Assembly (NCBI RefSeq): GCF_003025595.1
Contig: NZ_PYMI01000001.1
Span: 930,001-994,000 of the forward strand
DNA: 64,000 nt
From: Photobacterium ganghwense
GTDB lineage: Bacteria > Pseudomonadota > Gammaproteobacteria > Enterobacterales > Vibrionaceae
Direction: 5' to 3'
The translations under genes and the position numbers were made by a program. The notes beneath the pieces are model-generated. The model worked only from the letters and a program-made list of their open reading frames with translations. It searched no databases and was not told the DNA's origin. Below, piece after piece: positions 29,627 through 37,402 of this stretch (position 1 is the first letter of the stretch; the number at the start of each line of letters is the position of its first letter).

Positions 29627-30136
29627 ATGGGTCTGTTTGACAAATTGAAGAAGCTGGTTTCTGACGACAGCGCTGAGGCTGGTGCAATTGAAATCATCGC
29701 GCCACTTTCTGGTGAAATTGTAAACATTGAAGATGTGCCAGATGTGGTTTTCGCTGAGAAAATCGTTGGTGACGGTATCGCTATCAAACCAGCTGGTAAC
29801 AAGATGGTTGCCCCTGTAAACGGTACTATCGGTAAAATCTTCGAAACTAACCACGCTTTCTCTATCGAGTCTGACGACGGCATCGAACTGTTCGTTCACT
29901 TCGGTATTGACACTGTTGAACTGAAAGGCGAAGGCTTCACTCGCGTCGCTGAAGAAGGTCAAACAGTGAAAGTGGGCGACACTATCATTGAGTTCGATCT
30001 GGCACTGCTGGAAGAAAAAGCGAAATCTACTCTGACTCCTGTTGTTATCTCTAACATGGATGAAATCAAAGAGCTGAACAAGCTTTCTGGTGCAACCACT
30101 GTTGGTGAAACGCCTGTGCTGCGCGTTAAGAAATAA
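29627..30136 (+). CDS. crr: PTS glucose-specific EIIA component
   Basis: EIIA-Glc receives phosphate from HPr and regulates sugar uptake and adenylate cyclase. The 169-residue protein shows both active-site histidines: His76 in ETNHAFSIE and His91 in [15 protein letters not shown], counting the initial Met. It ends the pts operon and is followed by a terminator. Confidence 0.97.
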   Translation: MGLFDKLKKLVSDDSAEAGAIEIIAPLSGEIVNIEDVPDVVFAEKIVGDGIAIKPAGNKMVAPVNGTIGKIFETNHAFSIESDDGIELFVHFGIDTVELKGEGFTRVAEEGQTVKVGDTIIEFDLALLEEKAKSTLTPVVISNMDEIKELNKLSGATTVGETPVLRVKK

Positions 30137-30177
30137 GACAACATCTGTTGTAGATAGCCACTCGCTATTGTGACATC

Positions 30178-30206
30178 AAAGCGCTGCCTTCGGGTGGCGC
30201 TTTTTG
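30178..30206 (+). terminator. Terminator of ptsHI-crr
   Basis: AGCGCTGCC-TTCG-GGTGGCGCT followed by TTTTG is a tetraloop hairpin 42 bases past the crr stop. Confidence 0.85.
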
Positions 30207-30246
30207 TTTGTCTGACATTGTGTAGCGCCCTGCCGCAACACAAACA

Positions 30247-30275
30247 TAAAAAAGCGAGAGGCTTTGCTCTCGCTT
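30247..30275 (-). terminator. Terminator facing the peroxidase gene
   Basis: On the minus strand GCGAGAG-CAAAG-CCTCTCGC with TTTTTT forms a strong hairpin, about 200 bases past the peroxidase stop. A second hairpin lies in between (30326-30352). Confidence 0.8.
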
Positions 30276-30325
30276 GCTTTGATTCTGTAAAGCCTGCTTT
30301 TCTGAGTGTCTGATAGACTCCAGGA

Positions 30326-30352
30326 GGGCGATGTATATATCGCCCATTTTTC
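30326..30352 (+). terminator. Hairpin GGGCGAT/ATCGCCC with T-run
   Basis: GGGCGAT-GTATAT-ATCGCCC followed by ATTTTT looks like a second plus-strand terminator for readthrough from crr. It may instead act as a stabilising 3-prime hairpin. The rest of 30207-30478 shows no gene. Confidence 0.5.
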
Positions 30353-30478
30353 CTAATTCCCCGTGCTCTGCAGAGTCGCCCGCTGTCGCAACAGCATGGC
30401 AATCCACTGACCGGGGCAGAACATACACTCAAGCTTGGTACCGGCGCGACCTTGCCGGGATCTTTTCTGCCAGGCTGA

Positions 30479-31372
30479 TTACAGAGACTGCAACATTTCC
30501 ATTGATGGAGCGAAGAAATACGCCCCGGTAACCGCAGATGTAAAGCGCAGCAGTTGGTCAGTTTTACCGTCAGTATGGCCGTACATGCTTTCCAGCATCG
30601 CTTTAAAGTTATGCTGAGTATTGCAGTAAGCAATGAACAACAGGCCATGGTCGCCGCTGACAGTGCCGTATGGCAGGCTGTGACGAACGATTTTCAGCCC
30701 TTTGCCTTCTTCTTTAATGTCAACACGGCCAACATGAGATGCTGCAGGAACGTTCTCCAGCTCTACAGAATCTGGTTTGGTACGGCCAATCACTTTTTCC
30801 TGAGCCTGAATATTCAGTCGATTCCAGGCTGGCAGGTTATGAACAAAGCGCTGCATCATCACATAACTGCCGCCCGCAAATTCGCCATCCTGAATCAGTG
30901 CCACATCAGCACGCGCTTCACGGGTTTTCGGATTTTCCGTACCGTCAATAAAGTCCGTCATATCACGGGCATCCAAGTATTTGAACCCGTAAGTTTCGTC
31001 CAGAATGTCCAGCTCTTCCGCTACCGGTTCCATGAACTTGCGTAGCAGGTAGAAATTAAGGTCATGACGACTAGAGTTAACGTGCAACAGAATATCACCA
31101 CCAGTTGCCGGAGCTGTAATCGCTCCCTCACCTAACGCAGTAAACTCATCAAACTGAGCCGGACAGCCTTTTTCCATCGTCAGCCAGAAAGGTTTACCGA
31201 ATGCCACAGAGGCACGCAAATCCGCATGTTGCTGGCTATTGACACTCTCAACCAGATCATGAAGTTTCTGGCACTGCTCGACCAAAGCGTGTCGGTCACC
31301 TTTAACATTCATGACCACATACAGTGCAAATGGACCGGCCTCTGGCAAAATTAGGGGTTGTGCAGTTGCCAT
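30479..31372 (-). CDS. yfeX: DyP-type heme peroxidase (YfeX-like)
   Basis: This is a dye-decolorizing-type peroxidase using heme and hydrogen peroxide. The 297-residue protein has the signature MTDFIDGTENPKT, containing the GxxDG catalytic Asp, and the proximal heme His in KIVRHSLPYGT. There is no signal peptide, so it is cytoplasmic. Length and motifs match E. coli YfeX (299 residues). The physiological substrate is unknown. The DUF2919 (yfeZ-like) gene lies nearby on the same strand, though the order is broken by the GGDEF gene. Confidence 0.88.
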   Translation of the reverse strand: MATAQPLILPEAGPFALYVVMNVKGDRHALVEQCQKLHDLVESVNSQQHADLRASVAFGKPFWLTMEKGCPAQFDEFTALGEGAITAPATGGDILLHVNSSRHDLNFYLLRKFMEPVAEELDILDETYGFKYLDARDMTDFIDGTENPKTREARADVALIQDGEFAGGSYVMMQRFVHNLPAWNRLNIQAQEKVIGRTKPDSVELENVPAASHVGRVDIKEEGKGLKIVRHSLPYGTVSGDHGLLFIAYCNTQHNFKAMLESMYGHTDGKTDQLLRFTSAVTGAYFFAPSMEMLQSL

Positions 31373-31549
31373 ATCTTTCTCCTGTTATTGCTCTCATTGC
31401 GCTTCGCGCTTTTCAGTCCGTTGATTATAACGCGTTTTCCATCACTATCGTTGATCATTGTCAGCGGTCGCAAAAATCCGTGTTCGCCTTTACATCTTTG
31501 ATTAAGTTGTTGAAAATAATGAACACCATTAAGCGCGCATTTGCATATT

Positions 31550-33148
31550 GTGAAATTCAGCCCTTTTCTCTTCCTTTTATACAGTCTGATTGCCTGGCCA
31601 TCCTTCGCGCTTGAATCTGTCACGTTGCAATTGCGCTGGCATCATCAGGCGCAGTTTGCCGGTTATTACATGGCACAGGTAAAAGGTTTTTACCGTGAAG
31701 CTGGCATCAATGCCACGATTGTTCCCGGCGGAGAGGGAATTAATCCGCTCGAGCAGGTAATGAATAACCGGGCGGATTTTGGCGTTGGCAATACGGAGGT
31801 GCTGATCGGCTTCGGACAAGGCCAACCGGTTACCGCGCTGGCGGCCATTTACCAGCACTCACCGTCGATATTATTGGCCCGCTCCGATAGCCAGATTGAT
31901 ACCCTGACCGATCTGAAAGGCAAGCGGGTGATGATGTTTGCCGGCAGTACGGATGCCGAGCTGATCAGTTTGCTGACTGGCAACCAGATTCGCCTGAATG
32001 AGTTCGAGGCGGTGAATACCTCAGGGAATATTCAGGATCTGTTATCCGGCCGGGTCGACGTTTTCAACGGCTACCTGAATAATGAGCCCTACCTATTGAA
32101 GGAGTCGGGAGTCAAACCGGTGATCTTCCAGCCGGCTCAACATGGCATTGATTTTTACAGTGATATCCTGTTTACCCATCAACATACCACAGAGCAGAAA
32201 CCGGATCTGGCAGAGCGATTCCGAACAGCCAGTATCAAGGGTTGGTACTATGCACTGTCCCACCCGGAAGAAACGCTGGATGTGATCGAATCACATTATC
32301 CGTCGCGAAAAACCCGTGAGCATCTGGCCTACGAACTGGAAACATCACGCCCGATGATCCTGGCTGATTTGATCGAAATTGGCCATATGAATCCCCATCG
32401 CTGGCAAACCATTGCCGATCAGTTGAGTCGGCATGCTCTGATGCCACCAACAACAATCAATGCACAGTTCCTGTTTCACTACGACTCCCCTGACGCTGAC
32501 AACCACCTTCTGGCGATTGCTAACTCGGTATTTATCTTACTGGGCTTAGCGATGACTGCGGCTTTTCTTTACATCAAAAACGCCCGCCTCAAACGTGAAG
32601 TCAGTTTGCATAAACTGGCCAGAGAGCGGGCAAACCGTCAGGCACGCCGGGATCCATTGACCGGGGTTGCAAACCGGGTCGCGCTTCGGGAGATGTTGTG
32701 GGAAAGCATCTACAAGCCAAAGAATAAACAAGCTTGTCCTGTGTTACTGTTTATTGACCTGGATAACTTTAAAACGGTCAATGATACTTACGGCCATCAG
32801 GTAGGTGACATGGTGTTGCAGCAGTTTTGCCAGCGGGTGAAAGCGTTGTTGTCCGGAAGCGATGCTTTTTTTGCCCGGCTCGCAGGGGATGAATTTGTCG
32901 TTTTACTGCCCGACGCCCCCCACTCTGCGGCCGAGTCGCTGTCCCAACAGCTCAATCAACTGGCAACTGAACCCTTTCAGATGGGCAAGCAGTCAATACA
33001 CATTGGCGCCAGTATCGGGGTCACCCGCTACCGGCAGGGAGACACACCAGATTACTTCTTATCCCGGGCTGATACCCAGATGTACAAAAACAAAAAACGC
33101 TCCCGACAGGAGCGCTCTTCTTCTGAGTTACCGATCTCTGACCAGTAA
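31550..33148 (+). CDS. Periplasmic NMT1/SsuA-like domain fused to GGDEF
   Basis: The protein has three parts. A signal peptide MKFSPFLFLLYSLIAWPSFA comes first. A periplasmic NMT1/THI5-type binding domain (about residues 22-310) with LRWHHQAQFAGYYMAQVKGF follows, a fold that binds pyrimidine or thiamine precursors or sulfonates elsewhere. A transmembrane helix (about 320-343) and a C-terminal GGDEF domain complete it. The signature is AGDEF, not GGDEF (about residue 445), and the upstream RxxD inhibitory site lacks its Arg. It is probably a ligand-sensing diguanylate cyclase; activity is uncertain. The start is set at GTG 31550; a TTG three codons upstream is possible and no clear ribosome-binding site is seen. 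Confidence 0.8.
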   Translation: MKFSPFLFLLYSLIAWPSFALESVTLQLRWHHQAQFAGYYMAQVKGFYREAGINATIVPGGEGINPLEQVMNNRADFGVGNTEVLIGFGQGQPVTALAAIYQHSPSILLARSDSQIDTLTDLKGKRVMMFAGSTDAELISLLTGNQIRLNEFEAVNTSGNIQDLLSGRVDVFNGYLNNEPYLLKESGVKPVIFQPAQHGIDFYSDILFTHQHTTEQKPDLAERFRTASIKGWYYALSHPEETLDVIESHYPSRKTREHLAYELETSRPMILADLIEIGHMNPHRWQTIADQLSRHALMPPTTINAQFLFHYDSPDADNHLLAIANSVFILLGLAMTAAFLYIKNARLKREVSLHKLARERANRQARRDPLTGVANRVALREMLWESIYKPKNKQACPVLLFIDLDNFKTVNDTYGHQVGDMVLQQFCQRVKALLSGSDAFFARLAGDEFVVLLPDAPHSAAESLSQQLNQLATEPFQMGKQSIHIGASIGVTRYRQGDTPDYFLSRADTQMYKNKKRSRQERSSSELPISDQ

Positions 33149-33267
33149 GGCAACTCAAATCATTTTTTTAGACCTACTTTTAGACCTACGCATACACCCG
33201 CGCGGCCAATCTTTAACGCAAAAAGCAGGTGCAAAAAGTAGGCGTAAAAATAAAGCCAAATCGTCGT

Positions 33268-33675
33268 TTAGACTGATGTCACGGCAACTTGCAGCTTCAG
33301 TTGTTTTTCCCCTTCACTGTCTTGCCCTTCATACAAAATCGGGGTATCCAGTCCAGTGGAAAGGGTTGGAGCAATCAGGGTTCGCCAGCCGCCATCATCA
33401 AGTCGCTCCTGCACCTTAAAGGCAATCTTCACTTGTTCGGCGGAGACTTCTATCAATTCAGCACTCCCCACCAATTCGCGTTGATTCTGGCCAATTTCAT
33501 CCAGTGTGCCAAAAAATACCGTTTCTTCACCTGGCAACAGCGACAGTGACGTATTCACCGACCGGGTCATACCTGCCCCAGTCAGCTCAAAATTAACATC
33601 CAGCAACCAGTCAGCCATGGCTAACGGGCTTAATAACGCACTAAACAGAACCAGGCCTTTACCCCAATCGTTCAT
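33268..33675 (-). CDS. Hypothetical exported protein
   Basis: The product is not recognised. From the ATG at 33675, preceded by AGAGGT, it has 135 residues: MNDWGKGLVLFSALLSPLAM is a signal peptide ending near AMA, and the mature part is rich in beta-type residues (DWLLDVNFELTGAGMTRSVN). It may be periplasmic. It lies five bases after the DUF2919 gene and is probably co-transcribed with it. The frame is open far upstream but that part overlaps the neighbour. Confidence 0.7.
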   Translation of the reverse strand: MNDWGKGLVLFSALLSPLAMADWLLDVNFELTGAGMTRSVNTSLSLLPGEETVFFGTLDEIGQNQRELVGSAELIEVSAEQVKIAFKVQERLDDGGWRTLIAPTLSTGLDTPILYEGQDSEGEKQLKLQVAVTSV

Positions 33676-33680
33676 GTTTG

Positions 33681-34142
33681 TTACCTCTCTATGGGCTTGT
33701 CGGCAAATGTGTTTCTGACCCGAGAACTTCTGAGTAAGTAACCGCCCAGCCATAGCGTCAGTAACAGGCTGATAGCTCGGGTCCAGCTGAACGCCCCGTG
33801 GGTCAGGATCAGCTGATGCATTTGCAACGCACAATCTGTGATATATGCCAGCAACAGGATGATTTTCCCCCGCTGCCAGATAAAATTAATGACTTTGTTG
33901 TTCTTATATCGGTGACCGGACAACCACATCAGCAACATTGCCGGGAGGCCGATCGCCATTGCCAGGTACAAGTTCTGTGGCAACGGATACAATGTTTCCA
34001 GAATCCGGGCTCCTTGCTGTCGACTGGCCCCTGCAATAATAAAAACCAGCCAGCCTTTTGCGCTGAAAAACAGAGTTAGCCATAACATGGCTGAAGGTTT
34101 CAGCAGCCCGTGACGGTCATAGGCTTCAATCGGGTATAACAC
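33681..34142 (-). CDS. DUF2919 family inner-membrane protein (YfeZ-like)
   Basis: The 153-residue protein has four hydrophobic segments (for example LWLTLFFSAKGWLVFIIAGA and AISLLLTLWLGGYLL) and starts with the family pattern YDRHGLLKPS. The function is unknown. I put the start at GTG 34142 because GGGGAAA precedes it at good spacing; the ATG at 34205 gives a longer form with no ribosome-binding site. It forms a short minus-strand unit with the hypothetical exported gene. Confidence 0.75.
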   Translation of the reverse strand: MLYPIEAYDRHGLLKPSAMLWLTLFFSAKGWLVFIIAGASRQQGARILETLYPLPQNLYLAMAIGLPAMLLMWLSGHRYKNNKVINFIWQRGKIILLLAYITDCALQMHQLILTHGAFSWTRAISLLLTLWLGGYLLRSSRVRNTFADKPIER

Positions 34143-34721
34143 CGTATTTCCCCAAACAATTGCGATTTCAAATGGCGTTTCACATGCTAATGACTGACAT
34201 GCCATTTGCTGACGTCATACCTTATGACTCAGGCATGTCATCGACTTGCTACATGCGACTTACTCTATGCAATGGAGGCTGATGTGATCATTTTCAACAC
34301 CAGCGCAGGTCAACGGTGTTTTCTGCTATATCTGACCGGTTTACTCAAGATAAGCCTTTATGATTATCGCACCAGCAGCCGTGGTAAATTCTGTGCTTTA
34401 ACGCACTTTAAAACAGTTCAACTTGTAGCCAAGTTCACGTTTTTACGTTAAGTAACACACAAATTTCTAGTTTTATTACACAAGTCACATTGGGGATAAT
34501 TATGCACCACCTCCCGAAAACCCCCTAATAATTCATTACTTTTCATTGCGTTAAAGATAAAAATAAAAATTCACACTTGGGCAAAATTCATTCACACAAT
34601 GAAATATTTTTACGTGTTGTGTGATCACTTTTCATTGCCTATCGCATTAGCTTTCCCGCTGACGGAGGGTATAATTTGCCTCTGATAAATGATTCGACAT
34701 TACACAACGACGGCAATCACT
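34143..34721. other. Intergenic, AT-rich, no gene supported
   Basis: An 81-codon plus-strand frame at 34206 has no ribosome-binding site or recognisable product. The AT-rich right half (34480-34660) probably carries the promoter of the DUF2956 gene. Nothing else is supported. Confidence 0.4.
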
Positions 34722-35084
34722 ATGGCAGTCAAAAAACCACAGCAAACCCCATCTCCGGAAACCCAAGCAGAAGCAATGCGCATTGCCCGCGCGACGCAAA
34801 AACCGGGGCAAACCAAGGAACAAACCAAACTGATTGCTCAGGGAATTCAACACGGTATAGAGCAGTACAAGAAGCAACAGAAAGCCAAGGCTCGAGAAAG
34901 AGATAAACTACGAAAGAAACAGTCCAAGGATAAGAACCCACTTAACGACCCGGCTACTTCTTACGACCACGACAATATCGCCCCACATGACCCATCATTG
35001 GCTACCCCGTCTCGCCAACAATGGCTTCCCTGGGTTCTTCTTGGCTTATCGTGGGTCGGGTTTCTGGCTTTCTACCTGCTGTAA
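34722..35084 (+). CDS. DUF2956 family protein
   Basis: The 120-residue protein begins MAVKKPQQTPSPETQAEAMR, then RATQKPGQTKEQTKLIAQGI, and a highly basic helix, QHGIEQYKKQQKAKARERDK. It ends in a transmembrane segment, WLPWVLLGLSWVGFLAFYLL. That layout is a tail-anchored, basic, cytoplasm-facing protein. This matches DUF2956, a Vibrionaceae/Shewanella family of unknown role. The in-frame ORF upstream of 34722 is not supported. Confidence 0.85.
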   Translation: MAVKKPQQTPSPETQAEAMRIARATQKPGQTKEQTKLIAQGIQHGIEQYKKQQKAKARERDKLRKKQSKDKNPLNDPATSYDHDNIAPHDPSLATPSRQQWLPWVLLGLSWVGFLAFYLL

Positions 35085-35172
35085 CCCATACAGAAGCTGC
35101 ATTGGCGCTCAGCAAGACCGCCAACAGATATTGCGTTCATCCGAACCCAGACGACATACAAGGAATTCTGTC

Positions 35173-35658
35173 ATGATAACAAGTCGATTACGCTTCTCCC
35201 GCTTTCCATTACTGACGGCTTTGAGCTTGGTACTCGCGGCGTGCAGCAGCACTGCTGCCCAACAGTCATCAGAAAATGACACGAGCACTCTCAATCACAT
35301 CAAAATTGCTCAGCCGTGCGGCGACAAACCTAATTGCGTCTCCACACTTGATGCGCGTCAGGATTTTCAGCTTGCTCCGTTTACGCTGACGGAAAAAGGA
35401 GAAAAATACTGGAAAGCGGTCAAACGGGTCGCGACTCTGTTACCGGGAGCACGGATGGTTGAAGATAAACCGGACTATATCCGCATCGAGTGCACCAGCC
35501 GGGTCTTTAAGTTTGTGGATGATTTTGAGGTCCAGCGCGACGGCAACCAGCTCATTGTCCGCTCAGCATCCCGAGTCGGGTACTATGACTTCGGCGTCAA
35601 TCGCGATCGCGCTGATCAGTTCCGAGAGTTATTAAAAGCGCAGGGTTATTTGCAATAA
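35173..35658 (+). CDS. DUF1499 family lipoprotein
   Basis: From the ATG at 35173, after AAGGAATTC, the 161-residue protein has a lipoprotein signal with LVLAAC (Cys at about residue 24). The DUF1499 pattern PNCVSTLDARQDFQLAPFTL and IRIECTSRVFKFVDDFEVQR follows. The function of the family is unknown. It lies 88 bases after the DUF2956 gene. Confidence 0.85.
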   Translation: MITSRLRFSRFPLLTALSLVLAACSSTAAQQSSENDTSTLNHIKIAQPCGDKPNCVSTLDARQDFQLAPFTLTEKGEKYWKAVKRVATLLPGARMVEDKPDYIRIECTSRVFKFVDDFEVQRDGNQLIVRSASRVGYYDFGVNRDRADQFRELLKAQGYLQ

Positions 35659-35728
35659 CTTATTTGATAATAATTATCAGTTAGATCTATAATACTGGCT
35701 GGAATGACTCTTCTTGTTGGGGTGTCTT

Positions 35729-35917
35729 ATGACCAAAGCCAGTTTTTTGCTGTTCTGTGTGATGGGCATCATCTGTATGACACTGCTGCAACTTATTGAT
35801 GCCAGTGTCGGTATACTGACGCCTGACCAGTATTTGCTGGAGTGGGGTGCCCTGGATGCTATCTGGATCAGCCTGCTCGCTTTAGCGGTATATGAAAATT
35901 TTCTGCACCGCGAATAA
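35729..35917 (+). CDS. Small membrane protein, hypothetical
   Basis: The 62-residue product is mostly two hydrophobic segments, KASFLLFCVMGIICMTLLQ and DAIWISLLALAVYENFL, joined by a short polar loop. GGGGTG precedes the ATG at 35729. I do not recognise the family. It is the last plus-strand gene before the minus-strand nap operon. Confidence 0.6.
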   Translation: MTKASFLLFCVMGIICMTLLQLIDASVGILTPDQYLLEWGALDAIWISLLALAVYENFLHRE

Positions 35918-35997
35918 TGCCGCCGACTCTTTTCAGGCTCAGGCTTAGCCTACAGCGAAGGACTAAGACAGGGCTGGAAAGACCAAAGGCTAAGAAC

Positions 35998-36039
35998 GAA
36001 AAAGCCATGCCTCCTGACTACGGTCAGAAGACATGGCTT
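35998..36039 (-). terminator. Terminator of the nap operon
   Basis: On the minus strand AAGCCATG and CATGGCTT close a long interrupted stem containing CTGAC/GTCAG, followed by TTTTTC. It lies 48 bases past the last nap-linked small gene. Confidence 0.75.
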
Positions 36040-36086
36040 ACGTTGGCTGATGCAATCACACCAGTCACCACCGACGCAACCGGTAC

Positions 36087-36221
36087 TTAACTTTGCTTGT
36101 CTTTTCCTAACGACAGCAGACCAATGCAAATCACCGCGACGGCCAGAAAACCGCTCAAAATTATGACTGGCATCGCCGCATAACCCAGTGTGTGCCAGAT
36201 TACCGATTCGAGTGTACTCAT
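36087..36221 (-). CDS. Small membrane protein of nap operon (TIGR02808-like)
   Basis: This 44-residue frame starts MSTLESVIWHTLGYAAMPVI with a central hydrophobic helix and ends LGKDKQS. GGAGGAG precedes the ATG at very good spacing, and it lies 24 bases after napC, so it is very likely translated with the operon. It resembles the short conserved membrane protein family TIGR02808, found next to nap genes in Vibrio and Shewanella. The role is unknown; it may help NapC or the complex in the membrane. Confidence 0.75.
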   Translation of the reverse strand: MSTLESVIWHTLGYAAMPVIILSGFLAVAVICIGLLSLGKDKQS

Positions 36222-36245
36222 ACGTTTCTCCTCCTCTACCGACGG

Positions 36246-36821
36246 CTACTGCCAGCCTTCGATGCCTTTCATATCAGGCAGTTTGTGAGCAATCCCTTTA
36301 TGACAGTCCACACAGGTTTTCTCACCGGATGCCAACGCGGTAGAGTGCTGTTTCACACTGCGCGCGCCCTGCTCTGAGAAATCCATATACTCAAATTCAT
36401 GGCAGTTGCGGCACTCTTTGGAATCGTTATTTTTCATCCGGTGCCATTCCCGGTTAGCCAAATGACCGCGCCTTTCCTGGAACTTTTCTTCCGTGTCAAT
36501 CGTGCCTATCGCAAAGGCCACCAGCTCTTTCGATGCCTGTACCTTGCGCACAATTTTATCGGTCCAGTTATGCGGAACATGGCAATCAGAACAGATAGCC
36601 CTGACCCCAGAGCGGTTCGAGTAGTGAATCGTTTCCCGAATTTCTTTCACAATCGGCGCATGACACCCGGAGCAGAACTCTTCCGTATTCGTCGCTTCCA
36701 TCCCGGTGTTAAATGCACCCCAGAACAGCAGGCCGCCCATAAAACCCATGAACAGGACCAGCCCGACCGCCACTTTACTTGGCGAGGTGAAGCGCCGCCA
36801 AAAGGATTTGATTATCTTCAT
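36246..36821 (-). CDS. napC: Tetraheme cytochrome c-type protein NapC
   Basis: NapC passes electrons from quinol to the periplasmic nitrate reductase NapAB. The ATG at 36821 gives MKIIKSFWRRFTSPSKVAVG and a single membrane anchor. Four CxxCH heme sites follow: CSGCH, CSDCH, CRNCH and CVDCH. The length is 191 residues. It lies 25 bases after napB. An upstream extension of the frame lies within napB and is not coding. Confidence 0.96.
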   Translation of the reverse strand: MKIIKSFWRRFTSPSKVAVGLVLFMGFMGGLLFWGAFNTGMEATNTEEFCSGCHAPIVKEIRETIHYSNRSGVRAICSDCHVPHNWTDKIVRKVQASKELVAFAIGTIDTEEKFQERRGHLANREWHRMKNNDSKECRNCHEFEYMDFSEQGARSVKQHSTALASGEKTCVDCHKGIAHKLPDMKGIEGWQ

Positions 36822-36846
36822 TAATAGCCTCTTCTTTTCTATCCGG

Positions 36847-37317
36847 CTACTCGCGCAGCGCATCAACACGCTGGAAGTCATTGTCGACCAGTGGCTTCGC
36901 ATCTGCCTGAGGCACATGGCACTGAAGACAGAAGTAACGCGATGGTGAGACATCAGACAGTACCTGCCCCTGACGAGGAGACTGGTAATGCGTCACACTG
37001 ATTTTGGTCGCGCCCATGTCGTTGGCATTTTTCCAGCTGTGGCAGGCCAGACATTTATTGGCATTCAGAGAGACTTCATAGTTACGGATGGTATGCGGAA
37101 TCAGCGGTGGCTGATAAACATAATCACTGTTAATGGTGCCCTGATCGCGAGGGTACCGTTTCATCGGATCAGCCGGACGGGTTTCTTCCAGGTTGGTGGC
37201 CCCACGCAACGAAGACAGGCCACCTGTGCCGCCCGGATGATTCAGTGCTTCAGCACTGTGAACAACGCCGGTCAGCATCATACCGACTGCCAGAACTGCT
37301 AAGACTAATCGTTTCAT
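36847..37317 (-). CDS. napB: Diheme cytochrome c NapB
   Basis: NapB is the electron-transfer subunit of periplasmic nitrate reductase. The 156-residue protein has a signal peptide (MKRLVLAVLAVGMMLTGVVH) and two heme sites, CLACH and CLQCH. The start and size are normal. It lies between napA and napC. Confidence 0.96.
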   Translation of the reverse strand: MKRLVLAVLAVGMMLTGVVHSAEALNHPGGTGGLSSLRGATNLEETRPADPMKRYPRDQGTINSDYVYQPPLIPHTIRNYEVSLNANKCLACHSWKNANDMGATKISVTHYQSPRQGQVLSDVSPSRYFCLQCHVPQADAKPLVDNDFQRVDALRE

Positions 37318-37402
37318 TCTATTCTCCGCCTTAATGGCTAAATTCAGGTCGAGAGCAGGCTGCCTGCGTCAGGCAAACAGCCGCTGCTACATAGGTGACT
37401 TA

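Noticed and set aside
34206..34451. 81-codon ORF upstream of the DUF2956 gene
   Set aside because: No ribosome-binding site or family resemblance; composition looks random.
35944..35996. CTTAGCC/GGCTAAG inverted repeat
   Set aside because: Arms of seven bases with a loop near 40 bases; likely chance.
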